Assembly: GCA_023430885.1 (NCBI GenBank)
Contig: JAEYYH010000020.1
Coordinates: 17,663-81,662 of the forward strand
Reading direction: 5' to 3'
Source: Bacillota bacterium
Lineage (GTDB): Bacteria > Bacillota_I > Bacilli_A > RF39 > UBA660
DNA length: 64,000 nt
The notes under the pieces were generated by a model, which was not told the origin of the DNA, did no database searches, and was given only the letters and a program-made list of their open reading frames with translations. Each line of letters starts with the position of its first letter. Positions within the stretch are counted from its first letter, which is position 1. Positions 1 to 8,911 of this stretch are shown here, piece after piece. A program made the translations under genes and the position numbers.

Positions 1-676
1 ATTTATATTCATTTATACAGTATTTATATTTACTTTGCTTACAATTATGCGAATTTTGTCTATATAAGAACAATTCTTCCTCTAAATTAACCATTTTATA
101 ATCTTTAGTTATCATTCTTAAAAATAGTTCATAATCTTCTACCCTTATATGCTTTTTTTTCTTACTATATCCACGCATTCTTTCAAGCACGTCTTTTCTC
201 ATCATAATAGTAGGATGACATATAGCGCAATTTTTTATAAAATCTTTTCGTTCTAAAAAAGTAGGATATATGCGACTTCCTATTATTTCATTACTATCAT
301 TTATTAATTTTACATTTGTTCCTACTAATGCTACATCTCTATTTTTTTCTAAATATTCTAGTTGCACTTCTAACCTATTTGGAAGTGCTATATCATCAGC
401 GTCCATTCGAGCAATATATTGATATCTCGCTACTGCAAGGCAGTGATTTAAAGCAGGGCCTAAAGTCAAATTATCTTTATTTTGAATAATTATTATTCTT
501 TTATCTTTTTTTGCAAACTCTACTAAATAATTATAAGTACTATCATCACTACCGTCATCACATATGATAAATTCAAAATTTTTATAGGTTTGATCTAATA
601 TAGAATCAATAGCTTGTTTTAACATATTGTAATCGTTAGTATTATATACTGACATTATTACTGATATTTTATTCAT
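1..676 (-). CDS. Family 2 glycosyltransferase, partial
   Basis: The frame opens at ATG 676 and runs off the left edge with no stop. The N-terminus (MNKISVIMSVYN) and the acidic motifs ICDDGSDDS and ARMDADD are the nucleotide-sugar and metal binding signature of GT-A fold family 2 glycosyltransferases. These add sugars to cell wall, capsule or lipid acceptors on the inner membrane face. An AGGTG ribosome binding site precedes the start. About 225 residues are visible and the C-terminal part is missing, so the substrate cannot be judged. Confidence 0.85.
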   Translation of the reverse strand, partial: MNKISVIMSVYNTNDYNMLKQAIDSILDQTYKNFEFIICDDGSDDSTYNYLVEFAKKDKRIIIIQNKDNLTLGPALNHCLAVARYQYIARMDADDIALPNRLEVQLEYLEKNRDVALVGTNVKLINDSNEIIGSRIYPTFLERKDFIKNCAICHPTIMMRKDVLERMRGYSKKKKHIRVEDYELFLRMITKDYKMVNLEEELFLYRQNSHNCKQSKYKYCINEYK

Positions 677-780
677 CTTTCACCTCTTAATAAATTTCTT
701 TTAATTATTAATCTGTATACTTAATTTATATGTTTTCCCTATATTTTCTACTCTTTTACATAAAGTATATCAAAATAATA

Positions 781-808
781 AAAAAAAAGAAATAGGTTAC
801 CCTATTTC
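781..808 (-). terminator. Terminator of the mraZ-PBP operon
   Basis: A perfect 8-bp stem (789-796 with 801-808) has a 4-base loop that contains the PBP stop codon. On the minus strand it is followed by eight T residues (781-788). Confidence 0.85.
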
Positions 809-2971
809 ATCAACATTATATTTATCTGCTAAAGTTAATTTAACAACCATATTATCTGTTATAACAGTTCCTGCTGGTATATCTTGAGCAGTTACATATC
901 CACTACCTTCTGTTTCACAATTAACATTTACTAGTTTCAATATATTTATTGCATCTTTTTTAGACCATCCAACTAAATTAGGAAGTGTTTTATTAACATC
1001 ATTGGTTACAAGTATAACTTTGTCATAAGACAATACTTTTGTTCCACTAGCTGGATACTGATTTATTATTTTATCACCAGTTCCAATTTGAACTACATCG
1101 ATATTTTTTGCTTGTAACGCACTTACTACTTTAGAAGTTGCTTTACTTTTATATGATTCTAAAGTATAAGATTCAACACTGGATGTGATTGTCCCATCAT
1201 CAAATAAGTTTAAATACTTTGTTATATTTACTATCATTTCTTTTGTTGATGTTATTACCGCAGATGCACCACTCCAAGTTGGCTGCTGAATTGCTACATA
1301 AATAATAATTTCCGGATCGTTTGCTGGATACATACCAACAAATGAATTTATATAATCATTATCGCCTGTTAAATATCCTCCAGATGTAGATGCGATTTGA
1401 GCTGTACCAGTTTTACCTAAAATATTATAACCATCTAGTTTATAGTACCTACCAGTAGCATTAAGATCTGTTCCGTTTACAGCTTGATATAATAAATTTT
1501 TTACATAATCAACAGATGATGTTTTTACCAACTGTTCAGATTTTTCTACTGTACTTTCATATAGTATTTTATTAGTATTTGGATCAACAATTTTATCTAC
1601 TATATGTGGTTTTACTAATTTACCATCATTTGCTAGTATAGACATCCCTTGTAATTGCTGAATAACAGTAGTTGTAATTCCTTGACCAAATGTAGCAGTT
1701 GCTACTTCTATCGGATAAGTAAAACCTGTATCTCCACTAGATTCATTAGATAGTTCAATTCCAGTTGTATCACCAAAACCAAATTTTTCTAAACAATCAC
1801 GAAGTTCTGATTTATTTATTACTTTTTGTACTAAATTAGAAGCTGCAACATTACTTGAATAAAGTAAACCTTGATCCAGTGTGATTGTCCCCCAACCGGT
1901 TCTATTCCAGTCTCTTACTTCATCATCACCAATAGTAATACTACCACTTTGGACTGTTGTGTTTCCATCATATTTTCCTGAATCTACAGCACACAAATAG
2001 GAATATATTTTCATTGTACTACCAGGTTCAAATGTGTAAGTTACTAGTGGACTTTGATAACTGGCAATATCTTTTACATTAGGATCAAAAGAAGGTATTG
2101 TTGAAGCTGCTAAAACATCTCCTGTTTTGGCATTCATTACAGCAATTGTCGCCCACTTAGGACTATAATTTGTTTCCATATCTTTTATAGCACTTTCTGC
2201 AAATCTTTGTATATTTGAATCAAGTGTTAAATATATGTTAGAACCATCTACTGCATCAGTTCTATTTTCCTCAGTATCTGGTATTTTATATCCAAATCTA
2301 TCTTTTTGATATGATAGAAAACCATTAGTACCAGTTAACCAATCATTATATTTAGATTCTAGACCTAACTCGCCTATAATAGAATCAGTTGTATTACCAT
2401 CTTTATCTGTATCTTCATATTTTTTAGCATACCCTATTATATAAGATGCAAAATTTCCATTTGGATAATATCTTTTATATGTTTCAACAAAATCTATTCC
2501 TGGAAGATTTAATTCTTCAATTTCTTCTTTTACAAGTTCAGATATTCCTCTACCACCTGGACCTAGTTCTACCTGATATGAATCCTTATTTAATAGTTCC
2601 AATAATCTTTCTTTAGTCATTTTTAGTATTGGAGCTAGAGCTTCAGCTGTTGCTTCTTTATCAACAACATGTAGTGGTGTTTCATTACTACCTGTTCTTG
2701 TTGCACTTAAATAAGCAATTACAGTATATGATGAAACATTAAGTGCTAGAACAGAACCCTCACTATCATAAAAGGTACCTCTTTTCGCATACAAAGTAGT
2801 TGAATATGTATTTCTGGAAGCTGCAAAATTATCCATGTTTATTCCATATAAAGTTGGCGAAAGCGCTATATAACTAAGTTGCATTATTATGACAAAAAAA
2901 GAGATAAAAACTACTACGAAAAAATACTTTGGAGCATTCCAATTTTCTTTTCGTTCGCTTCTATCTCTCAT
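797..2971 (-). CDS. pbpB: Class B penicillin-binding protein with two PASTA domains (PbpB/FtsI type)
   Basis: Septal peptidoglycan transpeptidase. There is one N-terminal membrane segment (about residues 16-38), a dimerisation domain, then a transpeptidase domain with S318-T-M-K (nucleophile motif), S372-S-N and K520-T-G. Two PASTA repeats occupy about residues 600-720. At 724 aa the length fits PbpB/SpoVD of Firmicutes. It is last in the operon behind ftsL and ends in a terminator. Presence of PASTA domains suggests control by a PASTA kinase elsewhere; that is inference. It could be a SpoVD paralogue, but the division-cluster position favours PbpB. Confidence 0.92.
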   Translation of the reverse strand: MRDRSERKENWNAPKYFFVVVFISFFVIIMQLSYIALSPTLYGINMDNFAASRNTYSTTLYAKRGTFYDSEGSVLALNVSSYTVIAYLSATRTGSNETPLHVVDKEATAEALAPILKMTKERLLELLNKDSYQVELGPGGRGISELVKEEIEELNLPGIDFVETYKRYYPNGNFASYIIGYAKKYEDTDKDGNTTDSIIGELGLESKYNDWLTGTNGFLSYQKDRFGYKIPDTEENRTDAVDGSNIYLTLDSNIQRFAESAIKDMETNYSPKWATIAVMNAKTGDVLAASTIPSFDPNVKDIASYQSPLVTYTFEPGSTMKIYSYLCAVDSGKYDGNTTVQSGSITIGDDEVRDWNRTGWGTITLDQGLLYSSNVAASNLVQKVINKSELRDCLEKFGFGDTTGIELSNESSGDTGFTYPIEVATATFGQGITTTVIQQLQGMSILANDGKLVKPHIVDKIVDPNTNKILYESTVEKSEQLVKTSSVDYVKNLLYQAVNGTDLNATGRYYKLDGYNILGKTGTAQIASTSGGYLTGDNDYINSFVGMYPANDPEIIIYVAIQQPTWSGASAVITSTKEMIVNITKYLNLFDDGTITSSVESYTLESYKSKATSKVVSALQAKNIDVVQIGTGDKIINQYPASGTKVLSYDKVILVTNDVNKTLPNLVGWSKKDAINILKLVNVNCETEGSGYVTAQDIPAGTVITDNMVVKLTLADKYNVDEIG

Positions 2972-2984
2972 GTTAACACCTCGC

Positions 2985-3281
2985 CTATTTGTTTATAATT
3001 ATGATATTCTCATTATTATACGCCAATCCCATGTCTTTTACAACATCCTTGATTTTATCGTACGAAGTTAATTCACTTACTTGCATTGTCAAACTTTCAT
3101 TTTTCTTTTCTTGAGAATCTATCTCATATTTTAATTTTTCAATAGAAAGACTTAAATTACCTGTGGTAGCTCCACAGAATACTTGAACTAAAACAACAGC
3201 TACTACTAAAAAAATGCAACTTAAAAACAAAAATTTTTCACCCTTTGTAAATCTTACTTTTACAGCTGCTTTTTTCTTCAT
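2985..3281 (-). CDS. ftsL: Cell division protein FtsL-like
   Basis: This 98-aa protein has a basic cytoplasmic N-terminus, one membrane helix (about 12-37), then a heptad-rich segment typical of FtsL/DivIC bitopic divisome proteins. The assignment rests mainly on size, topology and position between rsmH and the class B PBP, because the family is very divergent. It lies one base downstream of rsmH, so co-transcription and translational coupling are likely. Confidence 0.8.
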   Translation of the reverse strand: MKKKAAVKVRFTKGEKFLFLSCIFLVVAVVLVQVFCGATTGNLSLSIEKLKYEIDSQEKKNESLTMQVSELTSYDKIKDVVKDMGLAYNNENIIIINK

Positions 3282-3282
3282 A

Positions 3283-4197
3283 TTACTTTAACCTTTCTAT
3301 TACCCTCAAACGAGCACTTCTAGCTCTTTTATTAACTTCTAATTCTTCATCACTTGGACTAATATTTGCCAATACTTTAAATTTAGGTTCTCTGTCTTTT
3401 GGAATAATTGGTAGTTTTCTAAGGCTAGGATCTAATTCACTAACTTCTTTAAAAATAGTCTTACACATCCTATCTTCTAAAGAATGGAAAGTAATAACAC
3501 ATATTCTTCCGCCAACATCAATTAAATCTAAAGCTTGTTTAATACTATTTTCAAAAACATCTAATTCGTGATTCACTTCAATTCTAATAGCTTGAAATGT
3601 TTTTCTTGCTGGATGTTTATCACGACGATATTTTTCTGGTACACTTGTTTTTATTATTTCAACAAGTTCAAGTGTAGTCTCAATTGGTTTTATTTCTCGC
3701 GTTTTAATAATTTTCTTAACAATACTGTTTGCATATTTTTCTTCGCCATATTTATATAAGATACTAGTTAACTGTTCAAATGAATAATTATTCACTACTT
3801 CATAAGCACTTAACTCATTATCTTTATCCATACGCATATCTAATCTTGCATCATTATGAAAACTAAAACCACGTTCTTCTTCATCAAGTTGCGGTGATGA
3901 TACTCCTAAATCATATAAGATACCATCAACGCACTCTTCTCTCTTAGACATTTCTTCATTGAGATTAGCAAAATTACTTTTAATAATCTCAAAATTAGAC
4001 GCTATATCACTTAATCTTTTTTTACTAGATGCTATTGCTTCTTCATCTTGATCAAAAGCATAAAGAAAGCCATTAGGAATTCTTTTTAAGATTTCACTAC
4101 TATGGCCACCATAACCTAATGTACAATCCACTATTTTACTATTTTCTTTTAAATTCAAATAATGAATACATTCTTCTAACAATACGCTCTTATGCAT
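3283..4197 (-). CDS. rsmH: 16S rRNA (cytosine-1402-N4)-methyltransferase RsmH
   Basis: SAM-dependent methylation of C1402 in 16S rRNA. The start MHKSVLLEECI and motifs DCTLGYGGHS (SAM binding), LYDLGVSSPQLD and ERGFSF are the diagnostic MraW/RsmH blocks. The 304-aa length is normal for the family. It has a strong AGGAGG site just before ATG 4197 and lies 8 bases after mraZ in the classical dcw order. Confidence 0.96.
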   Translation of the reverse strand: MHKSVLLEECIHYLNLKENSKIVDCTLGYGGHSSEILKRIPNGFLYAFDQDEEAIASSKKRLSDIASNFEIIKSNFANLNEEMSKREECVDGILYDLGVSSPQLDEEERGFSFHNDARLDMRMDKDNELSAYEVVNNYSFEQLTSILYKYGEEKYANSIVKKIIKTREIKPIETTLELVEIIKTSVPEKYRRDKHPARKTFQAIRIEVNHELDVFENSIKQALDLIDVGGRICVITFHSLEDRMCKTIFKEVSELDPSLRKLPIIPKDREPKFKVLANISPSDEELEVNKRARSARLRVIERLK

Positions 4198-4205
4198 AAG
4201 TCCTC

Positions 4206-4640
4206 CTATACATTAAGTTTAGGTGCAAATAAATTGTCTGCGATTTGCGAATAGTTAGCTTCATTTTCTTCAACAAAACTTTCCCAACGCTCTTTGCCCC
4301 AAACTTCTAGTCGATCATCAACCCCTATGATAATACATTCTTTTATAAGGCCAGCATACGCAGTAAGTGGAATAGGAATATTTATTCTTCCTTGTTTATC
4401 AAAACTACAAAGTGTTGCTCCTGATAAGAAAAATCTCATAAAATTACGAGCATCTTTCGTATTTGGTAATTCCTTATACTTCTTGATAATATCTTCCCAT
4501 GCATCTTTTGGATACACGAAAATACAATTATCTAGTCCACGAGTTATGATAAATTCTTCCCCAAGATCATATCTAATCTTTGAAGGAATAGTTAATCGTC
4601 CTTTTTCATCAATAGTATGATGATATTCACCCATAAACAT
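4206..4640 (-). CDS. mraZ: Transcriptional regulator MraZ
   Basis: AbrB-fold DNA-binding protein that represses its own dcw operon. ATG 4640 (MFMGEYHHTIDEKGR) is chosen because it matches the universal MraZ N-terminus and leaves the upstream AAGTGG boxes outside the coding region; a longer frame up to 4682 would read through them. The two SpoVT/AbrB-like halves show as EKGRLTIPSKIR and KQGRINIPIPL. 144 aa, normal length. Confidence 0.93.
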   Translation of the reverse strand: MFMGEYHHTIDEKGRLTIPSKIRYDLGEEFIITRGLDNCIFVYPKDAWEDIIKKYKELPNTKDARNFMRFFLSGATLCSFDKQGRINIPIPLTAYAGLIKECIIIGVDDRLEVWGKERWESFVEENEANYSQIADNLFAPKLNV

Positions 4641-4648
4641 GTAAATCA

Positions 4649-4674
4649 CCACTTTCCCCCACTTTTTTCCACTT
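4649..4674 (-). promoter_or_regulatory. Three MraZ boxes (AAGTGG x3, 10-bp spacing)
   Basis: AAGTGG on the minus strand occurs at 4649-4654, 4659-4664 and 4669-4674, an exact 10-bp period. They sit between the predicted -10 and the mraZ start. Direct repeats of a GTGG/TGGG core in front of mraZ are the known MraZ operator, so autoregulation is inferred. Confidence 0.8.
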
Positions 4675-4683
4675 GATAACATT

Positions 4684-4712
4684 ATTTTAACCTATTAAAT
4701 ACTATTTGTAAA
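4684..4712 (-). promoter_or_regulatory. mraZ operon promoter
   Basis: Minus-strand TTTACA (4707-4712), a 17-bp spacer, and TAAAAT (4684-4689). The likely start of transcription falls at the first MraZ box. Confidence 0.65.
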
Positions 4713-4747
4713 GGTTATAAGCATTATTTTGTGTAAAATTTTACATT

Positions 4748-4773
4748 AAAAAAGAGAAAGAACTTCTCTTTTT
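4748..4773 (-). terminator. Terminator after the YjcZ-like genes
   Basis: Stem 4751-4758 pairs with 4764-4771 around a 5-base loop, followed by a short T run on the minus strand. Confidence 0.65.
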
Positions 4774-4888
4774 ACCATATCCATGCCCCAATAATAATTG
4801 CGAGTAAGATATAAAGAACTATAATTATTATATAGTTAAATGTATCTGGCTTTGGACAAGGGACAGGATTGTTACTTTGGCAAGCCAT
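4772..4888 (-). CDS. YjcZ-like small membrane protein
   Basis: 38 codons from ATG 4888 with a perfect AAGGAGGT site 7 bases upstream. A short Cys/Pro-rich head (MACQSNNPVPCPKP) is followed by one hydrophobic helix with the VLYILLAIIIGA core found in YjcZ/YtrH-type sporulation mini-proteins. It has a sister gene 21 bases upstream. Function of the family is poorly known; the family call rests on the helix pattern. Confidence 0.7.
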   Translation of the reverse strand: MACQSNNPVPCPKPDTFNYIIIIVLYILLAIIIGAWIW

Positions 4889-4909
4889 AATTACACCTCC
4901 TTCGACGGC

Positions 4910-4993
4910 TTAAATATAAGCCCCAAGTATAATTATTAAAAGTATAAACAATACTAAAACGATTGCAGCACTAGAAATTCCGTTATTGCACAT
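4910..4993 (-). CDS. YjcZ-like small membrane protein
   Basis: 27 codons from ATG 4993 with AGGAGG at ideal spacing. The peptide MCNNGISSAAIVLVLFILL continues into IIILGAYI, very close to the YjcZ family core VLFILLIIVGA. Paired with the 38-aa gene downstream, probably one transcript ending at 4748. Confidence 0.75.
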   Translation of the reverse strand: MCNNGISSAAIVLVLFILLIIILGAYI

Positions 4994-5146
4994 ACAACAT
5001 TCCTCCTTTTTATCTCTTCACATTATTTTATGGAATTATGAATTATATGTGAATACTTTGAAGAAATTATTGTATTTTTTCTTTTTCTTTGCTAAAATAT
5101 TGTATGTATGATGAGACCATTGTACTCGAATTGGAAGGAGATTTTT

Positions 5147-6169
5147 ATGAAAGACTTTGTAAAAAGCACAAATTTTAAAATATCACTATTATGTCTTGGT
5201 ATGGTCGTTATTGGAGTAGGTATAGGAATGGTTATTAACAATTCAAAAATAATCCCTGCGCTAGCCGATGGGACTGAAGTAATCGCCGAAATTGATGGAA
5301 AACAATTTACAGCTGATGATCTATATTCTAAATTAAAAGAACAAGGTGGAGAAACAGTTCTTACAAATTTGATTGATGAATATATTCTTGGTAAAGAAAT
5401 TACTGATACAACTGAAGCAGATGAATATGCTGCTAGTTATATAGAGAATTTAAAAAGTCAATATAAATCTTATGGGGAAGATTTTGCTGAAGCTTTAGCT
5501 AATGCAGGATATGACACTGAAGATGAATTTAAGAAATTAGTTGCACTTGATTATTCTAAAAAATTAGTTGCTGAAAACTATTTAAAGGAAAATCATTTCT
5601 CTGATAAGGAAATTGAAGATTACTATAATAAAAACATTGAAGGAGATATGAATGTAAGATACATTTTAATTACTCCTGAAGAAGTTGCAGATGATGCTAA
5701 AGATGCTGATACTTTGAAAAAAGAAAATGAAGCTGATGCTTTAGCTACTGCTAATGAAGTAATTCAAAAATTAAAAGATGGTGAAGATTTTGCAGATTTA
5801 GCAAAAGAATATTCAGATGATTCTACTACTGCTAGTGAAGGTGGATTATTATCAGGATTTAGCAAATCAGATGTTGTTGAAGAATTCTGGAATGCTGCTA
5901 CTGATCTTGAAGATGGTAAATATACAAATTCACCAGTTAAATCAAGTTATGGATATTTTGTAATATTAAGAGTTAGCCAAGACGAAAAACCAAGTTTAGA
6001 AGATTCTAAAGATGACGTGCTTTCAGCATTAGTTGCAGATTTAGAAACAAAAGATAGTGATATAACAACAAAAGCATGGGCTGATATTCGTAAAAGTTAT
6101 AATTTAAATATTGTAGATAGCGATATCAAAAAGGCTTACGAAACTACTATAGCAAACTATAAAAAATAA
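5147..6169 (+). CDS. prsA: PrsA-type foldase (PpiC peptidyl-prolyl isomerase)
   Basis: Extracytoplasmic folding helper. ATG 5147 follows GGAAGGAG and begins an N-terminal membrane segment (about residues 9-35) ending near ALADG. No lipobox cysteine is present, so it is anchored by the helix or cleaved, unlike lipoprotein PrsA. A SurA-like chaperone region precedes a parvulin domain (about 165-285) with VRYILI, FADLAKEYSDD, GGLLSGF and YGYFVILRV. 340 aa. A strong terminator follows, so it is monocistronic. Confidence 0.85.
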   Translation: MKDFVKSTNFKISLLCLGMVVIGVGIGMVINNSKIIPALADGTEVIAEIDGKQFTADDLYSKLKEQGGETVLTNLIDEYILGKEITDTTEADEYAASYIENLKSQYKSYGEDFAEALANAGYDTEDEFKKLVALDYSKKLVAENYLKENHFSDKEIEDYYNKNIEGDMNVRYILITPEEVADDAKDADTLKKENEADALATANEVIQKLKDGEDFADLAKEYSDDSTTASEGGLLSGFSKSDVVEEFWNAATDLEDGKYTNSPVKSSYGYFVILRVSQDEKPSLEDSKDDVLSALVADLETKDSDITTKAWADIRKSYNLNIVDSDIKKAYETTIANYKK

Positions 6170-6172
6170 TTT

Positions 6173-6200
6173 AAAAGAGATATTTAATAATATCTCTTTT
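6173..6200 (+). terminator. Terminator of the foldase gene
   Basis: A 12-bp stem, AAAAGAGATATT with its complement (6173-6184 / 6189-6200), then a T-rich tract. The same stem sequence recurs at 7218-7245. Confidence 0.85.
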
Positions 6201-6255
6201 TCTTGCATTGTATTCCCTTTTGTTTTATAATAAAATTAATTTAAGGAGGATAATT

Positions 6256-7218
6256 ATGTTTAATTTTTTAAAGAAAAAAGAAGTAAAAGAAATTGATCCT
6301 GGAAAAAGTTTTCAAGAGTTTATTAAGAAAGATTTGATGCCTATGTTCCTGATGATGGCTGTTGTTGATAAAGCTGATGATATTGGAATTGAATCTTGGG
6401 AACTTCGTAATGTTTTAGAAAAAGATAGACAAAAACATTCTGACGAAACTAATCGAAAAATTGCACTATTAATGAAAAAAATTGAAGCTACTATTAAAGA
6501 TGAAAAATTCAAAAATTCACTTAAAACCAAAATTTTCTTTATTGTTGATTGCGGTTCATTTGATTTGAATGGTGGTGTTTTTGAAGGAACATATGTCAAC
6601 AATGATATGCATTATACTTTTAAGATGGAGTTAAATGCTAGTGGTGCTTCATTTTCTACAACACATAATTCACTAGAAAGAACTGGAAAATATAATATAA
6701 CTAAGGATAATATAGTTATAGAATATGGAAAAAAAGAAAAACGTATTTATGATATTGGTGATGATTTCTCTAATAATATAGAAGAAGAAAAAGTTACAAG
6801 ATTACTTAATAAAGATGGTTATGAATTATTTAATCGCACAATTAGAAAGAAAGATAATTATAAAGAAAATAAAAATAATCATCAAATTACTCTTAATGAG
6901 CCTGATGTAATGGAAAATTATACTGAAACAGAATATAAATGGCGTACATCTGATAACCACATTTTAGTTAGAACCATTAAAAAATATTTGTATCCAGATG
7001 GAACTAAAGCATTTATTGATTTAAAAAATACTGATCATTGTAGTTTACGTTCAGAAAAGATTGATCCCGAAACAAAAGAATTACCTTTTGGGGGGCATTA
7101 TTATGGTTTTGATAAGGATCTATTCTTTGCTTATAACCAAGGAACTGCAGATATTGATGCAATCAAAGAAAATGTACGTAGTAAAAATTATTCAATGCCA
7201 CATGTTGAATACATTTAA
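6256..7218 (+). CDS. Protein of unknown function, 320 aa
   Basis: ATG 6256 is preceded by TAAGGAGGA at good spacing; an upstream in-frame ATG lacks one. The protein is soluble, with no signal or membrane segment. The N-terminal third is helical and charged; residues about 95-190 look beta-rich (CGSFDLNGGVFEGTYV), reminiscent of a lipocalin-like barrel but without a firm match. No family recognised. It lies between two copies of the same terminator and so is its own transcription unit. Confidence 0.75.
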   Translation: MFNFLKKKEVKEIDPGKSFQEFIKKDLMPMFLMMAVVDKADDIGIESWELRNVLEKDRQKHSDETNRKIALLMKKIEATIKDEKFKNSLKTKIFFIVDCGSFDLNGGVFEGTYVNNDMHYTFKMELNASGASFSTTHNSLERTGKYNITKDNIVIEYGKKEKRIYDIGDDFSNNIEEEKVTRLLNKDGYELFNRTIRKKDNYKENKNNHQITLNEPDVMENYTETEYKWRTSDNHILVRTIKKYLYPDGTKAFIDLKNTDHCSLRSEKIDPETKELPFGGHYYGFDKDLFFAYNQGTADIDAIKENVRSKNYSMPHVEYI

Positions 7219-7245
7219 AAAGAGATATTATTTAATATCTCTTTT
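7218..7245. terminator. Bidirectional terminator between convergent genes
   Basis: A perfect 12-bp stem (7218-7229 / 7234-7245) with a 4-base loop, flanked by A and T runs. The recX stop codon overlaps the loop and stem. Stem identical to the one at 6173. Confidence 0.85.
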
Positions 7246-8002
7246 CGTTTATTATTTTCTCTATTTTGTCTAAACTATATCCCTTTTGATATAGTTTCTG
7301 CTTTAACTTTAAATAAACTTTATTATCATCTTTTTCTTTTTTTATAATATCTCTATACGCTTTATTGAAATCTTTTTCCAAAGATGAAGAATCATCTAAA
7401 TCTAAAGTAAATACAGTATCTATCATATCTTTTGAATAACCCAAATTAGACATATCATAGTATATTTTTTGTTTAATACTAAATTGTGAGCCTTTACAAT
7501 TTTTGATTTTCTTATTAACTAATTTAGTTAACTTAGCTAATATATCTTCCTCATTAATGTTAGCTATCTCAGCATCTACATCATCTTCACTAAGATTATA
7601 CTTTAATAGATCATTTTTAATTTTATAAGGACCGTCATTAGATAAGTATAATCGATCTGATATAAATGCTTTAATAAATCTATTATCGTTTATTGAACCA
7701 TTATCTTTTAATGTACTAATTAAATTATCTCTTTCCTTAACACTTAAATCAAACTTATCTAAATATTCAGTAACTTCTTTCATACTGCGCATTTTCTTAG
7801 CAATGAATTTAGTAATGCTAGAGTAAACATTGTAATAACTATTAGCATTATTAATTTCGTTTATTTCTTCAGTAGTAAGTTCTTTTTTATATAATAGATT
7901 ATTTTTTAATAAAACTTCATCATAGGTAATTAATTTAATATTATTGTCAAAAATAATTTGATACTTACCACTACTCATTTTTTTTATGCTCTTTATAACC
8001 AT
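7232..8002 (-). CDS. recX: Regulatory protein RecX
   Basis: Modulates RecA filaments. This 256-aa protein has the typical Firmicutes length and the three-helix repeats of RecX: the first contains MRSMKEVTEYLDKF, then NGSINDNRFIKAFISDRL and later LGYSKDMIDTVF. An AGGAGG site precedes ATG 8002. It lies downstream of rpoZ on the same strand. Confidence 0.88.
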   Translation of the reverse strand: MVIKSIKKMSSGKYQIIFDNNIKLITYDEVLLKNNLLYKKELTTEEINEINNANSYYNVYSSITKFIAKKMRSMKEVTEYLDKFDLSVKERDNLISTLKDNGSINDNRFIKAFISDRLYLSNDGPYKIKNDLLKYNLSEDDVDAEIANINEEDILAKLTKLVNKKIKNCKGSQFSIKQKIYYDMSNLGYSKDMIDTVFTLDLDDSSSLEKDFNKAYRDIIKKEKDDNKVYLKLKQKLYQKGYSLDKIEKIINEKRY

Positions 8003-8023
8003 AAAACCTCCTATGAAAAAAGA

Positions 8024-8224
8024 CTAATTCTCTTTAACGTGAATTAGATCTTTTGCAATTTCTTCTAAAGCTCTACCAATTGGTTTATTTGACTTATATT
8101 CAGATTCCTTCATTTGATAAAACTCTGTTTCTTCAATCTCTTTTACTCTTTTTGATACAATGTTTACTAGTAAATATTTTGAACCAACCTTGTTTAATAA
8201 TTTGTCGATTGATGGATGTATCAT
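8024..8224 (-). CDS. rpoZ: RNA polymerase omega subunit
   Basis: 66 aa. The N-terminus MIHPSIDKLLNKVGSKYLLV and the later PIGRALEEIAKDLI are the two conserved omega blocks. It assists assembly of the beta-prime subunit. AAGGGG lies upstream of ATG 8224. The usual partner gmk is not adjacent; recX follows instead. Confidence 0.9.
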   Translation of the reverse strand: MIHPSIDKLLNKVGSKYLLVNIVSKRVKEIEETEFYQMKESEYKSNKPIGRALEEIAKDLIHVKEN

Positions 8225-8301
8225 GTAATCAGCCCCTTCTACTATTATTATGATAACACTTATCTTTTGTAGACTGCAAGGAATTAGACATTTCTTGACA
8301 T

Positions 8302-8910
8302 TTATTTGTCTATTATTTCTACTTTATCATTTAAATATAATAAATCATTATATATTTTATCTATTTGCTCTTTAGTATATTTTGGTTTCATATCTCTTTT
8401 ATTTAAAATATAATTAAATGTATTCATACGTAGTATTTTGATGCTTTTTAAGGGAATTCTAAATATACAATTGCCACCCATTATAATATATTTGTCTATT
8501 TGATTATTTCCTGCTTTTTCTCTAATATTTTTCCTAAATTCACTAAATTCAATTAATGGATTTGTTATTTTTTCATCTTCTTGCTTATCTTTTAGATTCC
8601 AATATTCATCATTTTCTTTACCAGTTACAGTACCATAAACATCAAAAATAATTCCCTCATACATACCATATTCTGTAATATAAAAAATAAAATCATCATG
8701 TTTTATTATCTTACTATAGCCCTTAAATGTATTTAATATTGTTATAACAGTATCAATTTTGCATTTACTAATGTCTATATTTTTAAATATATTATTTTGA
8801 TACATTCTTTGCATTTTTATATCAATATATATTCTATATATAAGTCCTATTATAATAGCAAAAAACAGTAAAAAACCTGGAATCATAAAATATTTAAACA
8901 TCTCTATCAT
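8302..8910 (-). CDS. Membrane-anchored protein with a NERD-like region
   Basis: 202 aa with one N-terminal helix (about 5-28). Residues about 70-130 show YGMYEGIIFDVYGTVTG, then W and a later NPLIEF..FRKNIRE, which resembles the strand-then-NPxxQ pattern of nuclease-related (NERD) domains. The usual catalytic lysine and glutamate are not clear, so this is only a resemblance. It starts 1 base after the nucleoside phosphorylase and is probably co-transcribed. Confidence 0.6.
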   Translation of the reverse strand: MIEMFKYFMIPGFLLFFAIIIGLIYRIYIDIKMQRMYQNNIFKNIDISKCKIDTVITILNTFKGYSKIIKHDDFIFYITEYGMYEGIIFDVYGTVTGKENDEYWNLKDKQEDEKITNPLIEFSEFRKNIREKAGNNQIDKYIIMGGNCIFRIPLKSIKILRMNTFNYILNKRDMKPKYTKEQIDKIYNDLLYLNDKVEIIDK

Positions 8911-8911
8911 A

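Noticed and set aside
4294..4620. Plus-strand frame of 108 codons opposite mraZ
   Set aside because: Shadow of a well-identified gene, with no ribosome site or recognisable protein.
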